DNA of 64,000 nt from Catellatospora citrea (GTDB lineage Bacteria > Actinomycetota > Actinomycetes > Mycobacteriales > Micromonosporaceae): NCBI RefSeq assembly GCF_003610235.1, contig NZ_RAPR01000001.1, positions 3,286,001 through 3,350,000 on the forward strand. Reading direction: 5' to 3'. Shown here one piece after another: positions 26,074-34,383 of this stretch. The stretch's first letter is position 1, and the number at the start of each line of letters is the position of its first letter. Under the pieces are notes generated by a model, which saw nothing but the letters and a program-made list of their open reading frames with translations, was not told the DNA's origin and did not search any database. Position numbers and translations under genes: made by a program.

Positions 26074-26520
26074 GTGACCAGTCCCGCCCGACGCCGCCCC
26101 ACCGCCGCCCGCCGCCGCCGCGACCGCCACGGGCGGGGCATGCGCGGTCGGCTGGTGCCGGCCAGCGTGCCCCTGGCCAGGACGAAGGCCGAGGTCTTCG
26201 ACGAGCTGGTGCTGGACACGGTGGAGTCGCTCGAGGCGCGGTTCGCGACCGAGCTGGCCGGGGTGGAGTTCGCGGTCGAGGACGTGCCGCCCGACCTCAA
26301 CGTCTACGACTCCGACGTGCTGGAGGACGGGCGGGTGCCGCTGGCGCGGCTGCTGCCGGGACGGCCGGGACGGCACGGGGTGCCGCCGCGGATCGTGGTC
26401 TACCGGCGTCCGCTGGAGTTCCGGGCCTCAGATCGCGACGACCTGGGCGAGCTGGTACGTGACGTGATCGTCGAGCAGGTCGCCAACCTGCTGGGCCTGA
26501 ACCCCGACGATCTCGCTTAA
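26074..26520 (+). CDS. Zinicin-like metallopeptidase family protein
   Basis: 148 residues from GTG at 26074. After a very basic N-terminus (RRRPTAARRRRDRHGRGMRG) comes the small metallopeptidase-like fold with a conserved VEDVPPD...PPRIVVYRRPLEF core. The position of the expected HExxH zinc helix reads IVEQVANLLGLNPDDL, so the two His ligands are absent and catalysis is doubtful. Actinobacterial members commonly look like this, as far as I recall. Orthologue position Rv3259. The stop codon lies within a 14-base tandem duplication (26507-26520 and 26521-26534). Confidence 0.82.
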   Translation: MTSPARRRPTAARRRRDRHGRGMRGRLVPASVPLARTKAEVFDELVLDTVESLEARFATELAGVEFAVEDVPPDLNVYDSDVLEDGRVPLARLLPGRPGRHGVPPRIVVYRRPLEFRASDRDDLGELVRDVIVEQVANLLGLNPDDLA

Positions 26521-26546
26521 ACGATCTCGCTTAAACAAAGCCGGAA

Positions 26547-26580
26547 CGCTGTCGGACCCGCCCCCACGGGCCCGACAGCG
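26547..26580. terminator. Inverted repeat between convergent genes
   Basis: CGCTGTCGG (26547-26555) pairs with CCGACAGCG (26572-26580), and CCCG/CGGG pair inside, giving a 13-bp interrupted stem. It lies between the zinicin-like gene and whiB2, which converge. Confidence 0.65.
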
Positions 26581-26590
26581 GCCGAAAGTC

Positions 26591-26848
26591 TCAGATCGCG
26601 CGGCGCTTGAGCTTGCGCCGCTCGCGCTCGGACAGCCCGCCCCAGATGCCGAAGCGCTCGTCATGCGACAGCGCGTACTCCAGGCACTCGGACTTGACCT
26701 CGCAGCGCGAGCAGATGCGCTTGGCCTCGCGGGTAGAACCACCCTTCTCAGGGAAGAACGCCTCCGGGTCAGTCTGGGAGCACAGCGCGTGCTCCTGCCA
26801 CTCGGGCGCGTTGCCCAGCAGATCCGCCACGACGGGGCGACCGTCCAT
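26591..26848 (-). CDS. whiB2: WhiB-family Fe-S transcriptional regulator, WhiB2 type
   Basis: 85 residues from the ATG at 26848, which has AAGGAGG eight bases upstream; a longer frame to 26956 is open but exceeds the family length. The four cluster cysteines are Cys23, Cys46, Cys49 and Cys55 (C...CxxC...C). GIWGGLSERERRKLKRR is the G-(I/V)-W-G-G turn and basic tail for DNA and sigma-factor contact. FFPEKGGSTREAKRIC is typical of WhiB/WhmD, needed for septation in sporulating or dividing actinomycetes. Synteny with Rv3260c supports the WhiB2 assignment. Confidence 0.94.
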   Translation of the reverse strand: MDGRPVVADLLGNAPEWQEHALCSQTDPEAFFPEKGGSTREAKRICSRCEVKSECLEYALSHDERFGIWGGLSERERRKLKRRAI

Positions 26849-27169
26849 CTCCGCTGCCTCCTTATTGCGCGCCGGCTCACGACCGGCGCAACCCCCCACC
26901 TGGAGAGCGTTTGTCCACATAGGCGGTTTTGTGGATGCCGCTACCTCCAGCCCCACGCAAAATTACACGCGTGTCCTACGTGCACCGTCAAGCTGACTCT
27001 GGTACACGCCCGGCAGGGCCGTTCGGTTCGGTTTCTCACCGTCCCGCCACTGCCCTATCGATTCAGACCCGAAACCGGTGACGGCATGCCGGGCGTGTCG
27101 TGGCGAAATTCTGCTGGCGTGTCGAACTTGACGGCAGGGTGCTGACTACCTTCGGACAGGAGTGAGCTG
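26849..27169. other. whiB2 upstream region, no gene
   Basis: 321 bases between the whiB2 start and the fbiC stop, lower in G+C than the genes and without a credible open frame. The whiB2-proximal part contains TTGTCCACA (26911-26919) facing TGTGGA (26930-26935), an inverted pair resembling DnaA boxes. The rest shows no repeat or RNA structure that I can support. Confidence 0.6.
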
Positions 27170-29716
27170 CTAGCGCACGTAACTCGTCGTGCGCTGGCGG
27201 GCGGGCCGACCGGCGGCCGCGGCGATGGCGTGCAGCTGTTCCACCGTACGGGCCGAGCCGTGCGCCGACCCGGCCATTCGGGAAATCGTCTCCTCCATAA
27301 GAGTGCCCCCGAGGTCGTTGCAGCCGCCGTTCAACATCGCCACGGTGCCCTCGTCGCCCAGTTTCACCCAGGAGCACTGGATGTTGGGGATGCGCCCGTG
27401 CAGCAGCAACCGGGCCATCGCGTGCACCACCCGGTTCTCGCGCCAGGTCGCCCCCGCGCGCGAGATACCGGCCAGGTAGATCGGGGCGTTGGTGTGCACG
27501 AACGGCAGCGCCACGAACTCGGTGAAGCCGCCGGTGCGGTCCTGCAGCCCCGCCAGCACCCGGAAGTGGCCCAGCCAGTGCCGGGGGTGGTCGACGTGCC
27601 CGTACATCATCGTCGAGCTGGACCGGATGCCCAGCCGGTGCGCCGTCTCGACGGTCTCCACCCACGCCGAGGTGGGCAGCTTGCCCTTGGTCAGCACCCA
27701 GCGCACCTCGTCGTCGAGGATCTCCGCGGCGGTGCCCGGAATGGTGTCCAGGCCCGCGTCGCGCAGCCGGGTCAGCCAGTCCTCGACGGACACCCCCGCC
27801 TTCGCGGCGGCGGTGACGATCTCCATCGGAGAGAACGCGTGCACGTGCATGCCCGGCACCCGCGCCTTCACCGCGCGGACCAGGTCCGGGTACACCGAGA
27901 CGGGCAGTTGCGGGTCGATGCCGCCCTGCACGCAGATCTCGGTCGCGCCGTCCTTCCAGGCCTCCTCGGCCCGGTCCGCGACCTGCTCCACACTCAGCCG
28001 GTACGCGTCGGCATCCCGCTCACGCTGCGCGAACGCGCAGAACCGGCAGCCCACGTAACACACGTTCGAAAAGTTGATGTTGCGATTGACCACATAGGTG
28101 ACGTCGTCCCCGACGGTGTCCCGGCGTACGTCGTCGGCGATGCGGCACAGCTCGTCCAGCGCCGCGCCGTCGGCGTGCAGCAGGGCCAGTGCCGCCTCCT
28201 CGTGCGCCGGCTCCAGCAGCGAGGCCGGGTTCTCCCGCGCGATCCGCAGACCTGCCGCGACGGCGCCCAGGCCGATCGCGGAGCCCGCCGCCAGGGCCAC
28301 CGCAGCCGCGTCGCCCGCCGCCGGGCCCGCGTCCACGGCCGCCTCGCCGACAGCGGTCCAGTCCCCGTAGATCGTGTCGAAGTCGCCGCGGCGGTCGCCG
28401 GTGCGCCCCTCGGCGTCGATCTCGCGGTGGAGCTCGACGCGGCCGACACCACCCTCGACCTCGGGTTCCTGCCACGGACGGCCGACCACCGGCGCGTCCG
28501 CCACGGCCAGGCCCGACTCCTCGGCCAGGGCGCGCACGTGCGGCTGCAGGCGCGGGTCGAGCCAGCGGTCGCCGCCGCGCACGTAGTTCGGATACACCGT
28601 CAGCCGCTCGCGCAGCTCGAACCCGGCCGCCCTGGTCAGCTCCGCGAGTTCGGCCAGGTGCGGCCAGGGCCGCTCAGGGTTGACATGGTCCGGAGTCAGT
28701 GGCGAGACGCCGCCCCAGTCGTCGATCCCGGCCTTGACCAGTAGCTCGAACGACGCGTCGATCAGGTTCGGCGGAGCCTGGATGCGCATGCCCGGCCCCA
28801 TCAGCAGCCGCGTCACCGCGACCGTGGCCGCCAGGTCCAGCACGGACGCGTCGGGAGTGGAGCGCATCGCGGTGTCCGGCTTGGCCCGGAAGTTCTGCAC
28901 GATGATCTCCTGCAGGTGCCCGAACTCGCGGGCGCTGCGGCGCATCTCGAAGATCGCGTCGACCCGCTCGGCATGCGTCTCGCCGATGCCGATCAGGATG
29001 CCCGTGGTGAACGGCACACCCACCCGGCCCGCGTCGGCCAGCACCCGCAGCCGCACCGCGGGCTCCTTGTCCGGCGAGCCGTAGTGCGGGCCGCCCGGCT
29101 CCGACCACAGCCGCGTCGCGGTCGTCTCCAGCATCATGCCCATGCTGGGCGCCACCGGCCGTAGCCGCTGCAGATCCGCCCAGCTCAGCACGCCAGGGTT
29201 CAGGTGCGGGAGCAGGCCGGTCTCCTCCAGCACCGCGATGGCGACGGAGCGCAGGTAGTCGATCGTGGACCCGTACCCCCGCTCGGTCAGCCACTGCTGC
29301 GCCGCCGGCCACCGCTCCTCCGGCCGGTCGCCCAGCGTGAACAGCGCCTCCTTGCAGCCCAGCGCCGCGCCCTCCCGGGCGATCGCCAGCACCTCGTCCC
29401 GGTCCAGGTAGGCCGCGGGCAGCCGGTGCGGCACCGTCGCGAACGTGCAGTAGTGGCATCGGTCACGGCACAGCCGCGTCAGCGGGATGAACACCTTCTT
29501 CGAGAACGTGATCACGCCCGGCCGCCCGGCGTCGCGCAATCCCGCATCGCGTACCGCCGAAGCCAGCGCGAGCAGCTCGTCGAACGCCGCCCCCGAGGCG
29601 CTGAGCAGGGCCGTCGCCTCGGCCGCATCCAAGGCCTTCCCCGCCGCCGCGCGCTTGAGCGCGCGGCCGATCTCCGCGGAACTGACCACCGGCTGCGCTA
29701 CGACCTCGCTGGACAT
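27170..29716 (-). CDS. fbiC: 7,8-didemethyl-8-hydroxy-5-deazariboflavin (Fo) synthase
   Basis: 848 residues from the ATG at 29716; the frame stays open to 30100 but that part is the antisense of fbiA. It is a fusion of two radical-SAM enzymes that make the deazaflavin chromophore of coenzyme F420 from tyrosine and a ribityl-diaminouracil. The CofG half has Cys83-Cys87-Cys90 (CRDRCHYC), and the CofH half has [10 protein letters not shown] (CxxxCxxC) near residue 560. Length matches mycobacterial FbiC (~856). It is divergent from fbiA with only 58 bases between starts, so the F420 genes share one control region. Confidence 0.96.
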   Translation of the reverse strand: MSSEVVAQPVVSSAEIGRALKRAAAGKALDAAEATALLSASGAAFDELLALASAVRDAGLRDAGRPGVITFSKKVFIPLTRLCRDRCHYCTFATVPHRLPAAYLDRDEVLAIAREGAALGCKEALFTLGDRPEERWPAAQQWLTERGYGSTIDYLRSVAIAVLEETGLLPHLNPGVLSWADLQRLRPVAPSMGMMLETTATRLWSEPGGPHYGSPDKEPAVRLRVLADAGRVGVPFTTGILIGIGETHAERVDAIFEMRRSAREFGHLQEIIVQNFRAKPDTAMRSTPDASVLDLAATVAVTRLLMGPGMRIQAPPNLIDASFELLVKAGIDDWGGVSPLTPDHVNPERPWPHLAELAELTRAAGFELRERLTVYPNYVRGGDRWLDPRLQPHVRALAEESGLAVADAPVVGRPWQEPEVEGGVGRVELHREIDAEGRTGDRRGDFDTIYGDWTAVGEAAVDAGPAAGDAAAVALAAGSAIGLGAVAAGLRIARENPASLLEPAHEEAALALLHADGAALDELCRIADDVRRDTVGDDVTYVVNRNINFSNVCYVGCRFCAFAQRERDADAYRLSVEQVADRAEEAWKDGATEICVQGGIDPQLPVSVYPDLVRAVKARVPGMHVHAFSPMEIVTAAAKAGVSVEDWLTRLRDAGLDTIPGTAAEILDDEVRWVLTKGKLPTSAWVETVETAHRLGIRSSSTMMYGHVDHPRHWLGHFRVLAGLQDRTGGFTEFVALPFVHTNAPIYLAGISRAGATWRENRVVHAMARLLLHGRIPNIQCSWVKLGDEGTVAMLNGGCNDLGGTLMEETISRMAGSAHGSARTVEQLHAIAAAAGRPARQRTTSYVR

Positions 29717-29774
29717 GCTCGCCAGCCTACGACCCTGGCCCCGGCGTCCGGCCGCGGTGCGGGAGGATGTCGAC
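29717..29774. promoter_or_regulatory. Short divergent control region, fbiC / fbiA
   Basis: Only 58 bases separate the two start codons. GGGAGG eight bases before the fbiA ATG is its ribosome site. Both promoters must be compact or overlap; no clear -10/-35 pair is visible by eye. Confidence 0.4.
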
Positions 29775-30737
29775 ATGCGGATCGTGGTGCTGGCAGGTGG
29801 CATCGGCGGCGCGCGTTTCCTGGCCGGAGTGCGGGCCCACGCCCGCGCCACCGGCGACGAGGTGACCGCCGTCGTCAACGTGGGCGACGACGTGTGGATG
29901 CACGGGCTGCGGATCACCCCCGACCTCGACTCGGTCATGTACACCCTGGGCGGCGGCATCGACCCCGAACGCGGCTGGGGCCGCGCCGGCGAGACCTGGA
30001 CCGTCAAGGAGGAGCTGGCCAAGTACGGCACCGAGCCCACCTGGTTCGGCCTCGGCGACCGCGACATCGCCACCCACCTGGTCCGCACCCGCATGCTCAA
30101 CGCCGGCTACCCGCTGTCGGCCGTCGTCACCGCGCTCTGCGACCGCTGGCAGCCCGGCATCACCATGCTGCCCGCCACCGACGACCGCCTCGAAACCCAC
30201 GTCGTGGTCGCGGCCGAGGACGGCAGCGGCGACCAGGCGATCCACTTCCAGGAATGGTGGGTACGCCACCGCGCCGCGCTGCCCGCCAAACAGTTCCGCT
30301 TCGTCGGCGCCGACACCGCCAAACCCGCGGCAGGCGTGCTCGACGCGCTCCAGGCCGCCGACATGGTGCTGCTCGCCCCCAGCAACCCCGTCGTGTCCAT
30401 CGCGCCCGTGCTGGCCGTCAGCGCCCTGCGCGACGTCCTCGTCAGCGGCTCCGCCCCCGTCGTCGGCGTCTCCCCCATCATCGGCGGCAGCCCCGTCCGC
30501 GGCATGGCCGACAAGTGCCTGTCCGCCGTGAACGTCGCCTGCACCGCCGAGGGCGTCGGCCGCCTCTACGGCACCCGCACCGACGGCGGCGTACTCGACG
30601 GCTGGCTCGTTGACTCCACCGACGCCGCCACCGACGTCCCCGGCGTACGCGTGGCTGCCGTACCCCTGTGGATGACCGACGACGACGCCACGGCCGCCAT
30701 GGTCCGCGCCGCCCTGGAACTCGGAGGACGAGCATGA
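29775..30737 (+). CDS. fbiA: Phosphoenolpyruvyl/2-phospho-L-lactate transferase of F420 synthesis
   Basis: 320 residues from the ATG at 29775, preceded by GGGAGG. It joins Fo to the phospho-three-carbon unit from the GDP-activated donor, giving (dehydro)F420-0. The N-terminus [15 protein letters not shown] is the CofD donor-binding loop. [24 protein letters not shown] holds the conserved metal/Fo-binding Asp residues (D in GDD and PDLD). The C-terminal half has [19 protein letters not shown]. It overlaps fbiB by four bases (ATGA). Synteny: Rv3261. Confidence 0.95.
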   Translation: MRIVVLAGGIGGARFLAGVRAHARATGDEVTAVVNVGDDVWMHGLRITPDLDSVMYTLGGGIDPERGWGRAGETWTVKEELAKYGTEPTWFGLGDRDIATHLVRTRMLNAGYPLSAVVTALCDRWQPGITMLPATDDRLETHVVVAAEDGSGDQAIHFQEWWVRHRAALPAKQFRFVGADTAKPAAGVLDALQAADMVLLAPSNPVVSIAPVLAVSALRDVLVSGSAPVVGVSPIIGGSPVRGMADKCLSAVNVACTAEGVGRLYGTRTDGGVLDGWLVDSTDAATDVPGVRVAAVPLWMTDDDATAAMVRAALELGGRA

Positions 30738-31501
30738 TCGACGGTTTCAGCGTGCACGCGGTCCGGGGCATCCCCGACGTGCAGCCCGGCGACGACCTCG
30801 CCAAGCTCATCGTCGGCGCGGCACCCTGGCTCGCCGACGGTGACATCCTCGTCGTCACCAGCAAGATCGTGTCGAAGTCGGAGGGTGCGCTGGCGTCGGT
30901 GCCCGTCGGTGGACCAGAGCGGGAGGCCGCCCGGGAGCAGGTGCTGCGCTCGCAGACCGCCCGGGCCGTCGCGACGCGCGGGCACACCCGGATCGTGCAG
31001 ACCCACCACGGGTTCGTGATGGCCTCCGCGGGCATCGACAACTCGAACGTGGACCGGTCTCAGCTCGTGCTGCTCCCCGTCGACCCCGACGCGTCCGCGC
31101 GTGCGCTGCGTGAGGCGCTGCGGGAGCGGTACGGGCTCGACGTCGCCGTCATCGTCAGCGACACCATGGGACGGCCCTGGCGCAATGGGCTCACCGATGT
31201 GGCCCTCGGGTGTGCGGGGATCGAGCCGCTGCGGGATCACCGCGGGGAGACCGACCCGTACGGCAACGAGCTGCAGATCACGCAGATGGCGGTCGTGGAC
31301 GAGCTCGCGGCTGCGGCGGAGCTGGTGAAGGGCAAGGTGGACCGGGTGCCGGTCGCGGTCGTACGCGGCCTGCTCACGTCCACGCGGGACAGCGGCGGGG
31401 TCGTGCCGACGCTGGTGCGGGACGCGGAGCATGACCTGTTCTCACTGGGCACTGCGGAGGCTCGGGAGCAGGGGCGGGCGGAGGCGCTCGGCCAGGCCTG
31501 A
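30734..31501 (+). CDS. fbiB: Coenzyme F420-0:L-glutamate ligase, single-domain FbiB
   Basis: 255 residues, starting inside the fbiA stop. It is the CofE-type domain that adds the gamma-linked glutamate tail using GTP. ILVVTSKIVSKSEG, ARAVATRGHTRIVQTHHGFVMASAGIDNSN and VIVSDTMGRPWRNGLTDVALGCAG are the family's nucleotide- and metal-binding stretches. Mycobacterial FbiB (Rv3262) is ~450 residues, with a C-terminal FMN nitroreductase domain that reduces dehydro-F420-0. Here the protein stops at the domain boundary and the following DNA encodes nothing similar. Either the reductase is encoded elsewhere or this organism uses a different route. Confidence 0.92.
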   Translation: MIDGFSVHAVRGIPDVQPGDDLAKLIVGAAPWLADGDILVVTSKIVSKSEGALASVPVGGPEREAAREQVLRSQTARAVATRGHTRIVQTHHGFVMASAGIDNSNVDRSQLVLLPVDPDASARALREALRERYGLDVAVIVSDTMGRPWRNGLTDVALGCAGIEPLRDHRGETDPYGNELQITQMAVVDELAAAAELVKGKVDRVPVAVVRGLLTSTRDSGGVVPTLVRDAEHDLFSLGTAEAREQGRAEALGQA

Positions 31502-31519
31502 TCCACAGGGCTCGGTGAG

Positions 31520-31528
31520 TTATCCACA
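31520..31528 (+). promoter_or_regulatory. Consensus DnaA-box-like sequence downstream of fbiB
   Basis: TTATCCACA is an exact match to the classical DnaA box. TCCACAGG occurs at 31502-31509 and again at 31523-31530, 21 bases apart (two helical turns). There is no dnaA, dnaN or box cluster nearby, so this is not an origin. It may be a DnaA control site upstream of the type VII cassette, or chance. Confidence 0.35.
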
Positions 31529-31655
31529 GGTGGTTCGGTAAGGGCTGCGCTCAGCGTGGTCAATCCGTTACCCTGCCCGCAGGCGTGAACCCGGCGGGTG
31601 TGGATCGACTGATGCCGGGGACGCTTCCACAGCGCGCTTCTTTGGGGAGGGAAGC

Positions 31656-32072
31656 ATGCCGGAAAGACGTACACCGGTGCAGATCACTGTCGACCTGGCA
31701 GGCTTGCGCGAAGTCAGTGCCAGCCTGCGCCACCAGACCAAGGCCCTCAAGTCCGACCTGGCCGCGGCGCAACTCAGAATGGGCTGGGGTGCGCGGTTCT
31801 GTCTCGCGTTGGATTGCGCCGAGGGACGGGCCGCGCGAGCATCGGCGAGCGACGTGCTGGCTAAACACCGGCGCAATGCCGAGCTACAACTGCAGATCAC
31901 CGAAGGTCTGAACAACGCTCTGGACCAAATCGCGAAGAACTATGCCGACGCGGATGCACGGGCTGCGGCGCGTATCTATGATGTGGACGCAGAACTGAAC
32001 AAGGCGTTCGCACACCTGAGAGAGGCTGCAAAGACCGAGCAACCATCTCCCCCGCGAGGAATGCTGCCGTGA
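31656..32072 (+). CDS. WXG100/EspC-like type VII secretion-associated protein
   Basis: 138 residues from the ATG at 31656 with GGGAGGGA upstream. Two long helices (about residues 10-45 and 62-115) flank a turn containing GWG (LRMGWGARF), as in the W-x-G hairpin of ESX substrates. The second helix carries YADAD, a Y-x-x-x-D secretion motif of the type VII kind. It is longer than classical 100-residue EsxA. First gene of a three-gene coupled set with a PPE-like protein and a mycosin. G+C by hand count is near 57-60% in this cassette, against ~70% in fbiA. Family call is by pattern, not by search. Confidence 0.65.
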   Translation: MPERRTPVQITVDLAGLREVSASLRHQTKALKSDLAAAQLRMGWGARFCLALDCAEGRAARASASDVLAKHRRNAELQLQITEGLNNALDQIAKNYADADARAAARIYDVDAELNKAFAHLREAAKTEQPSPPRGMLP

Positions 32073-33322
32073 CCGGGCACCAGTCAGGCATGCTCTCCTC
32101 CGAGGGTGGCTATGTCGCCACGCCGCAAGGCGCCCTAACGATCTGGCCGACCGTCGGGACTACCAATTGGGTCGCGGTGGACCCCCCACGGGTCTGGGAC
32201 ATGCTGCAGCATGAGGATGATGCTCTCGGCTGGGAACAGGTACACGGCCTGCGCGCCTACGCCTCCGTGGTCACCGCACAAGCTGACAGATTGTCTAGGC
32301 ATCGGACGGAGCTTGCCCAGATCTGGCCAGCCGAACAGAGCCAGGCGGCAGAGATCGCGCTAAAAAAGCTGGATAAAATGATCGGCTTGCTCCGCTCCGA
32401 CACCGAAGCTGCCATCCAGAACGCGCTTGCGATCCAAGGAATCATGGAGGCCACAGCAAAGGCCAAGCGCGAGGTTCACAAGGTCGTTGAAGACTGGGAA
32501 CTGACAACGAACGACGGCGGCCCAGAGTGGTGGGATCGCGAAGCAACCCGGCTCAGCTACCTGACAGAGCAGACCATGGTGGCAACCGAGCGGGCGATAC
32601 GCGACAATCGCGCTCAGATCGTCGAACCGCCCGACTGGAGGGTCGTCGACGAACAGGTGGTCGGGCCCGTTTTGCCGCTACGGCAAAGCGTGAACGACGA
32701 ATCACCGCCGAGCCCACCAGCCGGTCGCACAGATGCTTACAGCCGGACAAACCCGCGACCGATTCCGCCGAGCCTTCCTGGTTACCCTCCGCTCGTCAAT
32801 CTTCCATCGCCAGAGTCGGGCCCGGATCTCCAGGGCTCAATCCCATCCGTTCCAGCTACTCCTGGTCAACCAGTTTCGATGTTGCCGATCTCGCCTGGCA
32901 ACCCCCATGCTCCGTACGGCGGAGCCTATGTACTGCCTGGTCCTGGCGTTGGCCCTAACGGCTTTGTGGTGGCGTTGCCACCGCCCGGAAGCGGTGGATC
33001 TCCCATTGTGTCGCCAGCGAGGGCTTCCGGCGCTGCGCCAGGAATGATGCCCATGCCTATGGGCGGACCGTTCGGCCAGCAAGGCGGACGTGGCGGCGAC
33101 ACAGCGTATCGGCGCGGCTCGGTGACTCGCTGGGAAGTCACTGAGGGCGTAGCACCGGTAATTCGGCCAGAGACACCCAGCCAGACGGGCACGTCGGCCG
33201 AAGAGACTGAGGAACAGTTCCGCCAATGGTTCACGCAGACTGCGATGCCGTGGCGCAACGGGGTCACAACGAACGACCCAGCACCCATCGTCACCATCCG
33301 CCGAGGGGCCATTCCGTCTTGA
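32069..33322 (+). CDS. PPE-like type VII-associated protein with proline/glycine-rich tail
   Basis: 417 residues from GTG at 32069, overlapping the previous stop (GTGA). Residues ~35-170 are helical, with paired tryptophan motifs (PPRVWDMLQ, LGWEQVHG, LAQIWPAEQSQAAE) in the arrangement of ESX/PPE-like hairpins seen in Micromonosporaceae. Residues ~195-345 are Pro/Gly/Ser-rich and probably disordered. The last ~60 residues are again ordered (VTRWEVTEGVAPVIRP, EEQFRQWFTQ). It is probably secreted or surface-exposed and partnered with the preceding small protein. Precise function unknown. Confidence 0.65.
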   Translation: MTGHQSGMLSSEGGYVATPQGALTIWPTVGTTNWVAVDPPRVWDMLQHEDDALGWEQVHGLRAYASVVTAQADRLSRHRTELAQIWPAEQSQAAEIALKKLDKMIGLLRSDTEAAIQNALAIQGIMEATAKAKREVHKVVEDWELTTNDGGPEWWDREATRLSYLTEQTMVATERAIRDNRAQIVEPPDWRVVDEQVVGPVLPLRQSVNDESPPSPPAGRTDAYSRTNPRPIPPSLPGYPPLVNLPSPESGPDLQGSIPSVPATPGQPVSMLPISPGNPHAPYGGAYVLPGPGVGPNGFVVALPPPGSGGSPIVSPARASGAAPGMMPMPMGGPFGQQGGRGGDTAYRRGSVTRWEVTEGVAPVIRPETPSQTGTSAEETEEQFRQWFTQTAMPWRNGVTTNDPAPIVTIRRGAIPS

Positions 33323-33336
33323 TTCGACCAGATCGC

Positions 33337-34383
33337 ATGATTCGCACCACCGCGTTCCTCGGGTTGGTGGTGTCATTACTATCCAGCACCGCACCCGCTC
33401 ATGCGGCCGATGAAATCTCCGACGGGCAATGGTTTCATTCGTTCCTCCGAACCGAAGAAGCGCATCGAATCACCGAGGGTGCCGGCGTCACTGTCGCCGT
33501 TATAGATACAGGCATCGATGGCACACATCCGGACCTACGCGGTTCAATTCTGCCGGGCATGGACCTCAGCGAAGAGGGGCCTGGCGACGGGCGAACCGAC
33601 AAAGAAGGGCATGGCACTGCCATGGCCGGACTTATCGCCGCCCATGGCAAGGTTAAAGGCATTGCGCCTGCGGCAAAAGTTCTCCCAGTGAGGGAATCCG
33701 TCTGGGGCGCAGGCAATACAACGGACATCGTGGAAGCTATCAGATGGGCGACGACTCAGCGTGTAGATGTCATCTCGGTCTCCCTTGCAGAAGATCTTGA
33801 CGACCCCGACATGCGGGCAGCCGTCGCTGATGCCCTAAAGGCAGACATCGTCATCGTGGCCGGAGCGGGCAACACTCCTGACTCCACCGTTGGCTTCCCA
33901 GCCGCCATCCCAGGCGTCATCGCGGTAGCAGGTGTTGGGAGAGACGGCGAGCACGCAAAGATATCCGTGACCGGTGCCTCCATTGTGATCTCAGCGCCGA
34001 GTGATGACATCTCCAGTACCGGCGTAAGTCACCTCTGGCGGAAAGGCACTGGAACCTCTGACGCAACAGCGATCGTTGCTGGTGCCGTGGCACTGGTACG
34101 CGCCAAGTATCCGGATCTCTCCGGGCCGGAGGTCGTGCACCGGCTCACTTCGACTGCTATCGATAAGGGCCCTGCGGGACGGGACGCGCAGTACGGCTAC
34201 GGCGTTCTCAATGTGGTCGGCGCGCTTACGGCCGATTTGCCCCCACACGGGTCCCCGACGCCGTCACCCAGCGATCACAATGATCCAGCGTCCAATGGCC
34301 GGAGTCCGTGGCTATGGGCGATCGGAGCCATCGCGGTCGTCGGACTGCTCGTGTTGTTTTTCAGGTCACGACGGCGTGGGTGA
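33337..34383 (+). CDS. Mycosin: type VII secretion-associated subtilisin-like serine protease
   Basis: 348 residues from ATG at 33337; a TTG at 33319 that overlaps the previous stop would add six residues. Signal peptide (AFLGLVVSLLSSTAPAHA), then an S8 domain with catalytic Asp (AVIDTGIDGTHPDLRG), His (KEGHGTAMAGLIA), oxyanion Asn (VAGAGN) and Ser (GTGTSDATAIVAGAVAL). A Pro/Ser linker and one C-terminal membrane helix (LWAIGAIAVVGLLVLFF) with a basic tail follow, as in MycP. It stands without EccB/C/D/E genes in the window. Its 3' end overlaps the opposed regulator gene by 18 bases. Confidence 0.88.
   Translation: MIRTTAFLGLVVSLLSSTAPAHAADEISDGQWFHSFLRTEEAHRITEGAGVTVAVIDTGIDGTHPDLRGSILPGMDLSEEGPGDGRTDKEGHGTAMAGLIAAHGKVKGIAPAAKVLPVRESVWGAGNTTDIVEAIRWATTQRVDVISVSLAEDLDDPDMRAAVADALKADIVIVAGAGNTPDSTVGFPAAIPGVIAVAGVGRDGEHAKISVTGASIVISAPSDDISSTGVSHLWRKGTGTSDATAIVAGAVALVRAKYPDLSGPEVVHRLTSTAIDKGPAGRDAQYGYGVLNVVGALTADLPPHGSPTPSPSDHNDPASNGRSPWLWAIGAIAVVGLLVLFFRSRRRG

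Noticed and set aside
27230..28744. 504-residue + strand frame opposite fbiC
   Set aside because: Antisense to a complete two-domain radical-SAM protein and lacking recognisable motifs.
29717..30100. Upstream extension of fbiC to an ATG at 30100
   Set aside because: The added 128 residues are the antisense of fbiA and have no similarity to the CofG domain; the ATG at 29716 gives the family's normal length.
31502..31530. Replication origin
   Set aside because: Only one exact DnaA box plus one partial repeat; no box cluster, AT-rich unwinding region, dnaA or dnaN nearby.
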